Origin: Karalla daura
Lineage: Eukaryota; Chordata; Actinopteri; Chaetodontiformes; Leiognathidae
Length of the DNA: 64,000 bases
Assembly: GCA_029224185.1 (NCBI GenBank)
Contig: CM055211.1
Location: 2,651,646-2,715,645 of the forward strand
Reading direction: 5' to 3'
A program made the translations under genes and the position numbers. The notes under the pieces were generated by a model, which made no database searches, was not told where the DNA came from, and saw only the letters and a list, made by a program, of their open reading frames with translations. Positions 45,838 through 60,055 of the stretch are shown here, piece after piece. Each line of letters opens with the position of its first letter. Positions within the stretch are counted from its first letter, which is position 1.

Positions 45838-48355
45838 GTGCCCTTCCCACTTTACACCCTCCATTTCCCACAACTAACTTAACACTGCTGCTCCAGCGAG
45901 GCGCACGGCACATTTGATTTTCCTCCAAGTTGTTGTAGCCGATTATAATTCGAAGTGGACTTCCAGACTCGCGAGGTAACAAAAAACAAAGTAAACTAAA
46001 CTCTCATTGTATCGTATTGTCCAGGAAGTTTTTTGTCACATGGCAAATTTCGGAGTAAATGCCATTTGTTAATTTCTTCTTATTCCCTCTGGGCACTGGA
46101 GGGGCCAAATGAGCACAGATGGGACATTTTCAGTGCTCTGGAACAGTTCATGTGACTGATTTGGATTCAAAACTATTGTTTCACACTCTATATATCACAC
46201 TCCTTCCACAGTGTCTGCTCAACTCACTACAGATCAAAACTTTCTTGCAAAGAAAAGCAATAGGTGCCATTAAATGTTACTAGATTAGGAGCTTCTTCAA
46301 TCTAGATAGAGTTTGGAATGGCTGACTAATATACTTTTATTGTTTAGTTTATTAGTTTAACGTCAAACGAGACTGAGTAGTCATTGGCATGGTTTAATAA
46401 CATCTGAAAGCTGAAATACATAATGAATGTTTAAATGGCCAAATGCTGCAAATTTGGAATTTAATCTATGAATATTCATGCATAAATGGCATTAACCTGT
46501 ACATAATGTGTATATTTTGTGTTGTGCTGCATTGCTAGCTCTATTTACCTTCCTCAAGGAAGAATAACTTAATAAGTTGATGAAGTACTTTACAATAATT
46601 CTGATTCTCAACCTGGAGAAAGAATAAATAAATAAATACAGGTGAATTATTTGACATTTCCGATAAAAACACAATCACTGTGGCCGAATAAAGTAATTTC
46701 ATACCTCAAAATGTGATTTGAGAAGTTAATATTACAAACTCCGTGAGGAGTGCCCTCGCCAACACTGCTTTGCCGTTATTCAAATGCGAAACGTGATTTT
46801 CATTCACTATAAAAGAGACACGTGGCTCCCAATGCCTTTTTTTTTGTTCTCTTTCACACAAATAATTAGAAACACATTCATGAGCCTGTATTGTCAAAAG
46901 CAGCACGTAGGGCCTGCAGCAGAGGTGGTAACATTGTGCATGCTTTTACACGGCATGTCTGAAGTTCATTTGGTCGAAATATTGCCAGTGTGTTGTCATA
47001 AAATACGCCTGTTTTCCATTGCCCCAATGGAAGCTTTTTATTAGCCCGCCAGAGGGGCTTTTTAATCTGCCTTTTAAAGAAAACATAAAAATAACGGCTT
47101 CATAATACGCCCAAGCTGTACTTTTTTTATTTAATTATCTATTTATGTGCCCGTGCTGAGCCCCCACCCCACCAAAAAGCGTCTGCCGTCGATTCTGCAA
47201 ATATTATATCAATGGTACAAGATTCCCTGAAAAGGAAGTGGGAGTCAAAGCGTCTGTACGTGTTTGTATTGACTGCAGGCGCGGTGCTGAAAGCAGGAAC
47301 GAGGCCAATCACTGGCAAGCGAGCGGGGCAGCGAAGCGACCCAAAATCCACTCTCCTCACTCTCAATGGGGCTTTTTCTTTTTTTTTTCTCCCACCGCCG
47401 AGCCAAACAACACTGGCTCATCTGCCCCTGCTTTGCCAAAAACAATTTTTGGTGCGTTGTCTGAAGAATTTCTATTCCATCCCATTGTTCGGGGTGAAAA
47501 GCGGTGCCGGAGCTGACATATTCACAGTGGAGGTTATTTCTTCTTAAGTGAAGTCTTTTCCTGTTCGGAGGCGATGGGAAGTCTTTTATTTACATTACCT
47601 GGGTGCCCGGGCCTTGAAAACACAATGAAATCAGCTTAATGATATCAAGCTGCTTTTTCAGCTGCTTTTTCAGCTGCTTTTTTGCGCGTCTTCCTCTCAG
47701 AGAAACTATTAGCTGATTGACTGATCAACCGTGACATTAATTTCAAACAATTACCTGATAAAACACCAAACTATCTTCAGAATCAAAACCCGATTTTGTT
47801 TGTTTTACATTCACCCTTAAAAATGGAACGATAACCAGCCGAGTTATTCCAGTCTGGTGCAGATCTTTGTCAAAAAGCAGCCGGGTATTTTAGGTAAATA
47901 AGATGGATAGGGTGTTTCTGACACCCTCCCATGATAAAAGAAAAAAAAATAGAGCAAAGTGGATGCTAAGATTGAAGCTAAACTACATCACATTTCACAT
48001 CCAGAACATCCAGACGCAAGGAGTCGGAACTAGAACAAGTCACTATGCATTACACATTTTTCATTTATCTGCAGCGCCTCCTTAATAGACAGCCTGAAAG
48101 CGCTGCTGATATGGTTCTTTAACTCACTATCCACACACGCACTCTCAGAGGAGTGAACGATGTGATATGGCGCAGTGTAGTCCCTCCGTTCGTAGGGGGG
48201 AGAAGAGAAAAAAAGAAAAAACGGTCCGAAATCCGTCCTCCGGCAAATAATTCTGTAAATTGAAACTACTCTATTGCGCCGTGTATCTGACTTGATGTGT
48301 GTAACGTGTTATTGCTTGGGACAACTTCTCTGCTTGGAGATGGAGAAGAGGCTCC
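45835..48355. other. AT-rich unique stretch, no gene seen
   Basis: 45980-46690 is AT-rich. 46540-46600 ('ttaccttcctcaaggaagaa' then 'taacttaataag') weakly resembles a non-LTR retrotransposon tail. 46780-47130 is complex unique DNA of conserved-element texture. AGCTGCTTTTTC is repeated three times at 47648-47683. No gene is recognisable. Confidence 0.5.
47648..47683 (+). repeat. Three tandem copies of a 12-bp unit
   Basis: AGCTGCTTTTTC at 47648 and 47660, then AGCTGCTTTTTT at 47672. Two of three copies are identical, so expansion is recent or selected. Confidence 0.85.
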
Positions 48356-48357
48356 CC

Positions 48358-48394
<37 letters not shown>

Positions 48395-48398
48395 TTCT
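48356..48398 (+). repeat. (CT)n microsatellite
   Basis: CT repeats with one CG interruption over about 40 bp. Confidence 0.93.
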
Positions 48399-50307
48399 AG
48401 CATGGTAAAGGATATCCTGATAAAAGAAAAAAAAGGTAGGGAAGATGGAGGCGGGAGGGGGCCAGACATGAGGTGATACAGCCGCATAGAGAAATTTCAT
48501 TTCCTGCCTTGTGTGGAGAAAATAGTATCAGCTGGGAAAACCTGGCGGAGAGATGGGAGATTTACCCGGCGAACATTGATAACCATTTGTTCATTTCCTG
48601 ACAACAACAGGGCGGAGGGGTGGGGTGGGGTGGGATGGAGGGAGAAAAAAAAATGCATGAGTCTAGGGCTGAAGCGGAACAGGCCGAGCTCTCCTTCTCC
48701 TCCTCGCTCCGGTTTTGTTCCCGAGCCGAGTCTATTCCAGCGCCAACAAGCGGCGCGGCTCCTAATCACAGAATCAGTTATTATTGGAGGGGAGAGGCGT
48801 CCGCCGCGCCCGCTGCATAGCTGAGGGACGAAAGAGAAGGGCTCCGCGGTCAAATTCTCCCACTTTTGTGTCGCTTAGCTTCTCTCCGCCAGGTCGGATT
48901 TGCATTTTAATGGAAGGCTTTTATAGACTTCTCGGTGGCGTTCGTGGCACCACAAGTGGCATCATTAAGTGAACTAAGCCGGATTAGAGGCGACGCCGGG
49001 GTCAGATACCCGTACGCCATAACAGAACCCGGGCTTTCTCTCTCTCTCTCTCTCTCCGCCAGGATTAGACGGAGGCCGAGAGACAACGGTGGAGGGAGGG
49101 AGGGAGGGAGGGAGGTGGTGTTGGTGGTGGGGGCGAGAAAAGAGAGAGAGGAGAGATAAGGAGTAGAAGCACGGAGTGGTGGAGAGAGAGAGAGAGAGAG
49201 ACGTAAGGGGAGAGGAGAGAGACAGGCCGCAGCAAGGTGATGAATTGCTTGTAAAGAGGCTCCTCTTCAGCTTCGAGGGCCCCTCAGCTCCCTTTTTGGC
49301 GGCAGTTTTACTTCACTACAAAGTGATGCCGAGCGTGCGCACAAAAAGATTTGGGAGCACGTGCAGACGTGTTAGTTTGGTATTGAGGAAATGTCAAAGG
49401 GAGGGGAAAAAATTTGGAGAAAATCGTATGTTTTGAGCCAAATCTAGTCAAAAATACTCTTGTTTATCATTAAAATTATCACCCGATAATCATTAAAATG
49501 ATCGGGTTCAACCTCTGCAACATGAAATGCATTTTCATATCTGCGTCATAATGGCGCTGCAGCCCAGAGGCTACGTCTACCCGTTCACTTTCTGTCCTTT
49601 AAAGCAGCGGCAAAAACTTTTAGTTCAGCATGACTGAGAGTCCCTCAGCTGTTCTGCTGTCTTGTTTTCCAATTAACCTTTCCAGGGGTCCAACCTTTGC
49701 ATGGAAAGACATGGATCAATGCCCAGAGTGATTAACATCTGCAGAGAGCACCTATAACCGGCTGGAAAAGTGGCTTTGCGAGCGCGTGTGTGCGTAAATA
49801 TTAACTAAAGGGTATTTGCCCTCGGTCCGCAGGTCCGGGTGTGTGCCAGGAGCTGGTGAACCGTGCCCCCCCCCCTCCCAAAACGTCCCGGTGGCAGAAA
49901 TAGAAAGCAGTCCGAGCGTCCAAGCTCATGTCCACTCGGTGTCATCCCCCCTATTGTTTCGTGCCATAATCTAAGAAGCCAGGAGCAGCTGCAGTGGAAG
50001 ACAGAGACAGAGTCCCTGGCTCCCTGAATGAGCTTAATGAGTCTGAAAGTCAAAGACATATTCTGAAAAACTGTGACGACAAGAGGCTGCGAGGCTGACT
50101 CCTGCTAATTAAAACATCTCAAACATCTTCAGGGTTCTTCACTTCTCGGGAAAGATTAAACGGTTACAGACCAACAACCCAGGACGTGGACAGTGCTGGA
50201 GAAAGTGTGATAACATGGCTTGGGGAATCTTAGAAAATATGAGGAAATCAGATTAAGTACTGGTATACAGCTTAGACTTAGTTTAAGAGGAAATACAATT
50301 GAATAGC
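48399..50307. other. Noncoding stretch with CpG-rich patch, no gene seen
   Basis: (GGGGT)n at 48616-48640, CpG-rich unique DNA at 48660-48860, an ATTTGCAT octamer at 48898-48905, (CT)n at 49038-49056, (GGGA)n at 49091-49114 and (GA)n at 49181-49200. Purine-rich frames here are artefacts. Confidence 0.5.
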
Positions 50308-50490
50308 ACTGGAGACTGGAGACTGGAGACTCTAAATGGCCCCTCGGTGTGAGTGTGAGTCTGAATGGTGTGTGTGCATGTATGTGTGTGTGTGTGTGTG
50401 TGTCCTGGCTGTATTCCCTGCCTTTGACCTATGACGTGGACCCCCATGACATCACTGGTCACAAAGCCAGTTAGAAAAAGGACGGATGGA
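50308..50490 (+). mobile_element. Diverged L2-type LINE 3'-end fragment
   Basis: 'actggagactctaaatggcc', 'gtgtgagtgtgagtctgaat', (TG)n, 'gtcctggctgtattccctgc', 'ctttgacctatgacgtgga', and 'ggacggatggatca' follow the fish L2 order on the plus strand, with the 'tgatggactgg' part deleted. At 50311-50331 the unit GGAGACT is triplicated. Confidence 0.7.
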
Positions 50491-50924
50491 TCACATGAAG
50501 GAACACCCCCTCATAGCGAGGGTATCTGCACGAATACCTCGGGTCATGGTGGACACGATGACCCCCTCCGCTTTGTCGATTTTTGTTTCCGCTTTTGTCT
50601 TTGCATCCACAACACAGCCGGGTTACTAAAAGTCGGATGCGATAGCGTTAAGTGTCGCCTCAGCGAAACACCTCCAGCAACATCGAAAAGGTGTGATCTA
50701 ACAGCCGGCGCACTCCAAAAAAAATTACACCTGCACGCTAAATAACTAGATGCTGCTTCTGTACACTCTGCATGTGCGTATGTGTATATGTTTGTGTGTG
50801 TGTGTGTGTGTGTCTGGGATGCTAACACAGCGTGCTGTGCAGAGATGAGCGGCCCGTCACTCAGCAGGCATCAGGCCGTGGAGGTCACACTCCGACAGTT
50901 GCGGGAAGAAGAGATTACGCCTGT

Positions 50925-50964
<40 letters not shown>

Positions 50965-52980
50965 AAAAAAGCAGAGATTATGCATTGTGATATCAAACCG
51001 GGTTAACGTAGCGGACTGTGTTTGCATACAGGGGTGCCACGGCCTCGGGTTTTAGCTCTAATCCCCACACACACACACACACACACACACACTGAATCCT
51101 CCCTGGCTGATTTGGCACTTTTTCAGAGTATTAGGCCACCAGGCGAGGAAGCTTTGTTTACCTGACAGACAAGTCATCATGTTTAATAAAATCCTTACTA
51201 GCCTCCATTTTTCCTCCCCTTTCTGCCTTTGCCACATGTATTGGAATTATCCTTTAGCTTTTACTCCAGTGACTCTAAACCCACCCACCCCCCCCCCCCC
51301 CCCCCCCCCCACCACCTCCACCCGCCCCTCCGGCTCAAAAGAGACATGGACCTTGACACGGGATTGAGACGAACATAATGGAGAAATATTCATCGTATGC
51401 ACGGGTCCGATAAAATCCAGGAAGGCGAGATTGTGAAAATGAACAATGCTTGCCCTTGAAAGCGTCCTACAACTTGCACTTTGCATGTAATCGACTGTCA
51501 TGGTCGTCACGGATTTGGGAAAATATTTGCATTTTGATATCAGTATTAGGGATTTCAAACCAGTCTTGTGTTATGTATTCATACGAGGAGACTGGAGTTA
51601 ACTAGAAACTACTCAAATACTTTGATTGGATTCTAAATTTTAGTCATTTATGAGGCGTCATTCGCACAGCTGAGCATCTCAGAATCACATCGTACCTGTG
51701 GAAATACTAGAAGTACTGGTGAAGTTTTACATCATACAGAGTTCAACCCTGTAATGCTGAACATGCGTATGACGCCCGTTCTCATAACTGCGGTAAACAA
51801 AAAATAAGGTACTTTGCGGGGGGAAATTAACTAAACGGATTAAATAATAGATGAAAATCGATAGGAAAAACATCACTTCACAGTTGCTTTGATTAATGGT
51901 CTCGCCCGGAATGATAAATTAAAGATGAAAACTTTTTGTACACATTATTACCCCCCCCTCTCTATTTTCTAACTCATTTGAAAAGCTGCAGGCTTATTTC
52001 CCATTATGTTGATAATATGGCTACGGGTTTGCCCCCCCACCCACCACAAAAAAAACTCTTTGCACTAATTGTGTGTTGGTTCAAAAAGCCATTTTCTGTT
52101 AGAGTGCACAAATCCATTACGGCCTCCTCCTTAGCCCGGATAATGGGGATTGAATTAATGCAGGGGGGCTAAAACGCCAGGCCCGGGACTCCTGAAGATA
52201 TGATTGATCATCTTCTCGCTGGGTATTCAACCAGTTTGGCTGTGTCAATCGATACCATTACCTCCTCCGGATTAAATGGCGGCCGGCTGACAAAGCCAGG
52301 GACGAAGAAGATGTGAGGACACTGATTAACAGGCGTTGCGTGTCGACAGCGACTTTTATTCCTGGTTTAAGTCTCTCAGAAAGAGGAGGAGAGTCCATCG
52401 AACGGATCCATCACTCTCCAGCTGCATTTTCTACCTTTCAAATCAGCATCTGTGATGACACTGATGCCGGGCCATCTCGGAGAACTTCACAGAGAGTTTA
52501 CAGGGATGGAGCTGTTGACGTGTGGAGGGGAGGTGTGAGCTAATCTGCAGCCAGGGATGATATAGATAAACAGCGACGCCTCCCATAGAGCGGATGTTAT
52601 ACCCAGATGGGCACGGGGCGGTCAGTGGGCAGCCGGAGAGGAAGGAGGGGGGGGGGGGGGTCAGACAGACAAATGGAGAGAAAATGCTGCAAAAGGTGTG
52701 CAAATATAACTGTAAATTAGTCATTATTCTTCTGTGTATTTCCACCATCATTCAACATTATCTTAACTATTGTTTTGGTGCCTGTTGTGCAACTATCTTA
52801 CAATGCAAATGGCAATATTCATCATCACCTCTAAATGATTCTGTCGCACAAATAATATACTATTATTATATTATAGTATATAATATAGTGACATTATATC
52901 AGATTATCCAAGTTATTAACTTCTTAATAAGTGTTGTGAAATGAAATTAGCTTCTTCAAATAAAGTCCTTGGCCTGTATC
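50491..52980. other. Noncoding stretch with TG, CA and poly-C repeats, no gene seen
   Basis: (TG)n at 50790-50813 and 50922-50963, (CA)n at 51066-51092, 23-C run at 51288-51310, octamers at 51525 and 52803, G run at 52647-52660, and a near-palindromic AT tract at 52859-52890. No exon is recognised. Confidence 0.5.
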
Positions 52981-55556
<2,576 letters not shown>

Positions 55557-55596
<40 letters not shown>

Positions 55597-55597
55597 G

Positions 55598-55628
<31 letters not shown>

Positions 55629-55639
55629 TGTGTGTGTGC
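55557..55639 (+). repeat. Compound (TG)n-(GA)n-(TG)n microsatellite
   Basis: (TG)n at 55557-55594, a short GGGGAGACA junction, (GA)n at about 55603-55628 and a further (TG)5. Confidence 0.95.
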
Positions 55640-57177
55640 GCACATAAAAGCACGGAGGCCTTAACAAGGCTGAAATTGATGCCGTTTTTTGGCGGAGAGT
55701 CATATTTGATGGCACTCGGCTCCAGAAAATATCGCATTGGACGTGGAGAAAGGTCAGGGCCAAGGGCGCCCGGAGAGAACAAAGGGGATCACAGTACGGT
55801 TAGAGAAAAGAAAAATAAAAGTAGAATTAGATGGATAGATAAGCACTCCGTGTATCCTGAAGGGCAACTGTGACACACGGAAGGTTGGAGAATAAAAACT
55901 GATTGAGAAAATGATGATGATGAAGAGCAGAGAAGGAGCGCCTTTACAGAATTAAAAAAGCCATAAGAACTTATAAGAACAGTGATGATCTTGGATGATA
56001 ATTAATATGGGTTGCCAGGTCCAGGTCTTGCTACGAGGGGACGTATTGATGGGTAAACTGACCCTCTCGCAGGTTATCAGGGTACATTCCACAGCTCAAT
56101 GGCTTCAGTGTCCGGCGGGTGAGAAGCCTCCAGTGTTCAGTTTGTGTTTTGCGCTCATACATAAAACACCCCATCAGCTACTAGCAGCAGACAGGAAACT
56201 ATTACATGCACATCATTTTTCTTCACTGTTGGCACACTGTAGTAATCACAGCCACCCTCCCTCCCTCCCTCCAGCTCTACCTCCACCTCCACCTCCACCC
56301 AGAATCACATCTGCCTCCTCCTGTATCTTCTTCCTCCTGGACGAGCACCGATGGGGAGGAGGAGGAGGAGGAGGAGGAGGAGGAGGAAGGGGGGGGACCT
56401 CCCCGACAGCAGTATTTCTCAGATTCCCCATCATCGTTTCAAGGGGAGACAAATGTTTGTCTGGCTGCATAAGCAGCAGCTGCTTCTTGGGATTTGGGGT
56501 TATCTGGGATTTTCTTTTTTTGTTTTTTCTTCTTCTTTTTTTAAGTCCCCTGAAGAGTGTCGGCTAAATGCATAAATTGCATTTGTATATGTCAGCGTTC
56601 CTACGAGTCAGGTCAGGAGCGGGGGCCCTGCTTCGTTGCTTTCTCTCTATTTTTGTGCAGATTGGAGTTTTACCTCCATAAACGGTACCCGGAGGAAAAC
56701 GCTTTGTACGCCAAAAAAATCAAGAATAAAAAAAAAAAAAAGAGTAAGAAATAGCTAGCAAAGATTTTATTCCCAGGGCTGTCGTAACTTCAGGAAAATG
56801 TTTTCCTCCCCTGCTCCAAGTTAGTTAAAAGGAGCAGTTAACATATTCTACATACTGGGGGTCTCACAAATGTTGGAAAATGTCAAAATAGATTGTCAAA
56901 ATGCCTTTTCAGCGCGTCCCTTGTGAGACTACTCTGTTATAATGCAACCTGAAATGATTTCATGTAAAGTTAATGGAAGAAGCAATTCAGATAATCCAAT
57001 TCCTAATCCCATTATTGCTTATTTTCCTGGATAAACACACTTTTTTTCAGGACATTTTTATTGTTTTCTCTCACGTTTCTTGGCTTTTCTTGGAGAATTG
57101 GTCATAGGTCGTTGTTATTCAGGCACCACACACACACACACACACACACAACAGTGAGAAATAACAGGTTTTTGCTC
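55640..57177. other. Noncoding stretch, no gene seen
   Basis: (CCCT)n at 56258-56271, (ACCTCC)n at about 56279-56300, (GGA)n at 56354-56388, T-rich DNA at 56514-56542, poly-A at 56729-56741 and (CA)n at 57126-57150. The frames over the GGA block are Gly/Glu/Arg runs. Confidence 0.5.
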
Positions 57178-57245
57178 TCGATAGACAGATAGAAACATTA
57201 TTGATCCCTGGGGGAGGCTCCCACAGGGAAAACCAAGTTCCAGCG
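57178..57245 (-). mobile_element. Non-LTR retrotransposon 3'-tail fragment
   Basis: On the minus strand the sequence reads 'cccccagggatcaataatgt' followed by 'ttctatctgtctatc'. This 'gggatcaataaagt' plus (TATC) ending is the usual 3' tail of Rex/RTE-like LINEs in fish. Only the tail of about 65 bp is recognisable. Confidence 0.5.
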
Positions 57246-59250
57246 TCCAACGCTCTGACTTAGAAAAAACACTCACATCTTCCAGAGCGAGCAAGAAAAA
57301 TACCCAGAGGGGATGGTGAGTCATGAGTGCGAGAATACGAAAACACAAAGGGCGCAAAACTACAAATAGAGAGGATCTATGAATCAGTGCAAATGAGCAG
57401 ACTTCAAAAAGCAAACCATTAAAAAGAGAGAGACGCTGCTTTGAATTATGTGGGGTCGCAACAGATTGGATAAACGCACAAGGAGGAACTGAAAAGGATG
57501 CGGTAATGCTGGACCCCCCCCCCCGTCCCCCGTCCTGAACGCCCATGTGATGGGGACGTCCGGTCAGCGCTTCTGCAGGCACAACACGGCGGGGCTTTGC
57601 CAGACTTTCTGCGGCCTCCGGCATTCTGTCTCCTTCAACAAGTTGCTCCCTCTGTCAGCAACGAGTTTGTCCCGGCTAACAAGTTACACCCCCTAATAAT
57701 AGCAAATGTTGGGAAACGGCCCAGATTCCAGGGAACGTTTCCCTTAGAAGGCGTGTCCAGGGAATGAACCTGTGCACGTTTGCCGCGTTTATCATGCGTA
57801 TATTCTTCATTTTGCTCTCTTTCAATCACTGCTCTTTTCCGTCCCTTCTTCCCAGTACTTTTCCCCGCTAAACTCGGCTTCATTAAAACGCTAACGACTT
57901 CCAGTAATGGAGCCAGGGATCGATCGTGCTGGCATTCAGCGGCGCCCCCCGCTAATCAGGTGCGATTAGTGTTGGTTTTATTCACTGAGCCTCTCCGTGT
58001 GTTTGTATGCGCCGTCCTGCCATTACGCTGATCCCTATTGATTTTCCTGCTCGGGCCAAGGAGATGTCCAGGCGGACTTTCTCCGGGGGTTTCCGTCTCT
58101 CAAACAGACTATTTCAGAGCCCGCGGGCGAGAAATCGCCAGAAAGATCCGTCTCGAAATGTGTATTCGCCTCTTCCCCCCTCTCCTCGGTGCAGCCCGTC
58201 CATGTTTTGCATTATCCCCACCCGTCCGTCTGTGGTTTTGAAGTGTCAGAGGAGGCATGGTAGCCTGGACCTCCATGGCTGAAGCATCCCAGAGGTTATG
58301 AGGATGTCGACACAGCAAATCACAGTTTGATAGCATTCCCATATGCTCCCAGCTGACCGGGACCAGGCCCATTCCAAAGTATATGCGAGCTTGTTTCCTA
58401 ATAATTCTTCGCTCGGGAGAACTTTTGTCTGTTTTGATTCAGGCGAAAGACTCGAGAATGAAGTATTAAATGACATCTCGATCCTAAAAACATGCATAAT
58501 TGTGAAACTGATACGCACCCGGCTCCCCCGTTTGGGAGTTTTCCCTTTGGAAACGTGCAGATTTTGTGTGAATGCTAACGCCGTTTAGCTGTAATTTGCG
58601 TTTTATTTATAACGTTTACACAAGAAAACGTCTAAAACCAGCGCGTCGTGAAACATCCTCGCAGTGTGAACGCTCCTCCACACCGTGTGAATTATCAGTG
58701 ATTTACAGCGTAATGAGAAGCCTCGAGCACAAGTTTTACTGCTTTGTTTCCTCGAAGACTTGTAATTTCTGGTAGTGGATGTGCAATACAACATCGAATT
58801 ATAAATTCAAGCACAGACGTGTGAGGATTTACACGATCCTCTTTCATGTCACAGCTACTTTCTTTTGGTTTAATTTGTCAGACGCACGTTTGAAGAGGTC
58901 CCAGTGACTGCGTGGAGTTTCTGGGAGCACACCTACTTCTCCTCTCTTTGTCTGATGCTATCTGTGCGTCTGGTGCAGACGCCGGGCCTCTGAGGATTCT
59001 CCTCCGAGGGCTGCGGATGATATTGTTCTCGGCGGTTTGCATCTGCCGGTTTGATAATCCAGTGATTTCGCCGTCAGAGGGGGATTCTCTGGGAGCGCAA
59101 ACACGCAACAACACACAAACTCCTGGACTGTGACGCCGGCCATTGTTCCTCCCAAACAATGTCTTCACTTTGATGTGTGTGATGCTTGGCCGGTCGAGGG
59201 AAGTTTTTTCAATCTGTGCCTCGGCACCAAATTCCCTCTCATTTCTCCCC
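57246..59250. other. Unique noncoding stretch, no gene seen
   Basis: C run at 57515-57525. CpG-retaining unique DNA fills 57920-58240 and AT-leaning complex DNA 58280-58720, with TGATTTAC at 58699. An inverted SOX-like pair lies at 59141-59161. Overlapping open frames on both strands have no recognisable domain. Confidence 0.5.
59141..59161. promoter_or_regulatory. Inverted SOX-type motif pair
   Basis: CATTGTT (59141-59147) and AACAATG (59155-59161) form a perfect 7-bp inverted repeat with a 7-bp spacer. Each arm contains the ATTGTT/AACAAT SOX core. SOX E proteins can bind paired inverted sites as dimers; the spacing here is a guess at best. Confidence 0.3.
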
Positions 59251-59291
59251 CCTCTCTCTCTCTCTCTCTCTCTCGCTCTCTCTCTCTCTTA
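59251..59291 (+). repeat. (CT)n microsatellite
   Basis: CT repeat with a single CG interruption over about 40 bp. Confidence 0.95.
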
Positions 59292-60024
59292 GTCGTCCCT
59301 GCTGAGGAACTACAAAAGTGTGATAAATTACTTTTATTCTCCATGTATGCCGGGGACATTTGTGGAGCTTCCCAAACAATAAAAAAAACGCGCTGGTTCG
59401 ACGGCAAGGTCAAACGCTCGGCGTCGATGTGAAAAGTTTGATTTCTAATCGTAGCAGAACTTTTTAATGTTATAGGGGTTTTATTTCGTACAGAAATCAA
59501 AACTGCAAACTAAAGCTGGTTTAAAAAACAGATTTCCTCTATTTAATTGTTTATTCCTGCTGATTTCCCTTAACTTATAGCACTCATTAGCCTCTTTCTT
59601 TACTGGGGCGTTGTATTTAGGTGTGTTTTTGTGTTTTATTCTTGAATATCACTATTTGCATGGCTGGTGGTCTCTACGTTTGACCTGGAGTGTGTTTAAT
59701 CTCTTTTTACGCTTTACAGCGACTAAAGCCGCGATTACATCTCCCTGTCGAGTAAATTATTAAAATACATCAGTAAATGGAGAGATGTTCAACGTGTCGC
59801 CTCAAAAAGCTCTTAAGCTCTCACATTTTTATTCCACATCTCTACACCAGTTCCCACTAAATCGCCCGTCCCGCCAGCAAAGAGGAGGATGATCTAATAG
59901 ACGTGTTGCTCATATCTCTGTACGAGGCCTCGGCTCCAACATGGACACTGTCACTATTTGTTGCACCGAAATGCCATTAAAAGCCTCTTCAAAGGGTTAA
60001 GCCCGAGAAGGGGGGGAGAAAGCG

Positions 60025-60055
<31 letters not shown>

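Noticed and set aside
46540..46640. Possible LINE tail ('ttcctcaaggaagaataa')
   Set aside because: Resemblance to the fish retrotransposon tail is too weak to call without a library search.
47043..47064. Rho-independent-terminator look-alike (AGCCC...GGGCT then T run)
   Set aside because: The stem is only 5 bp and the sequence is clearly vertebrate, where such terminators do not apply.
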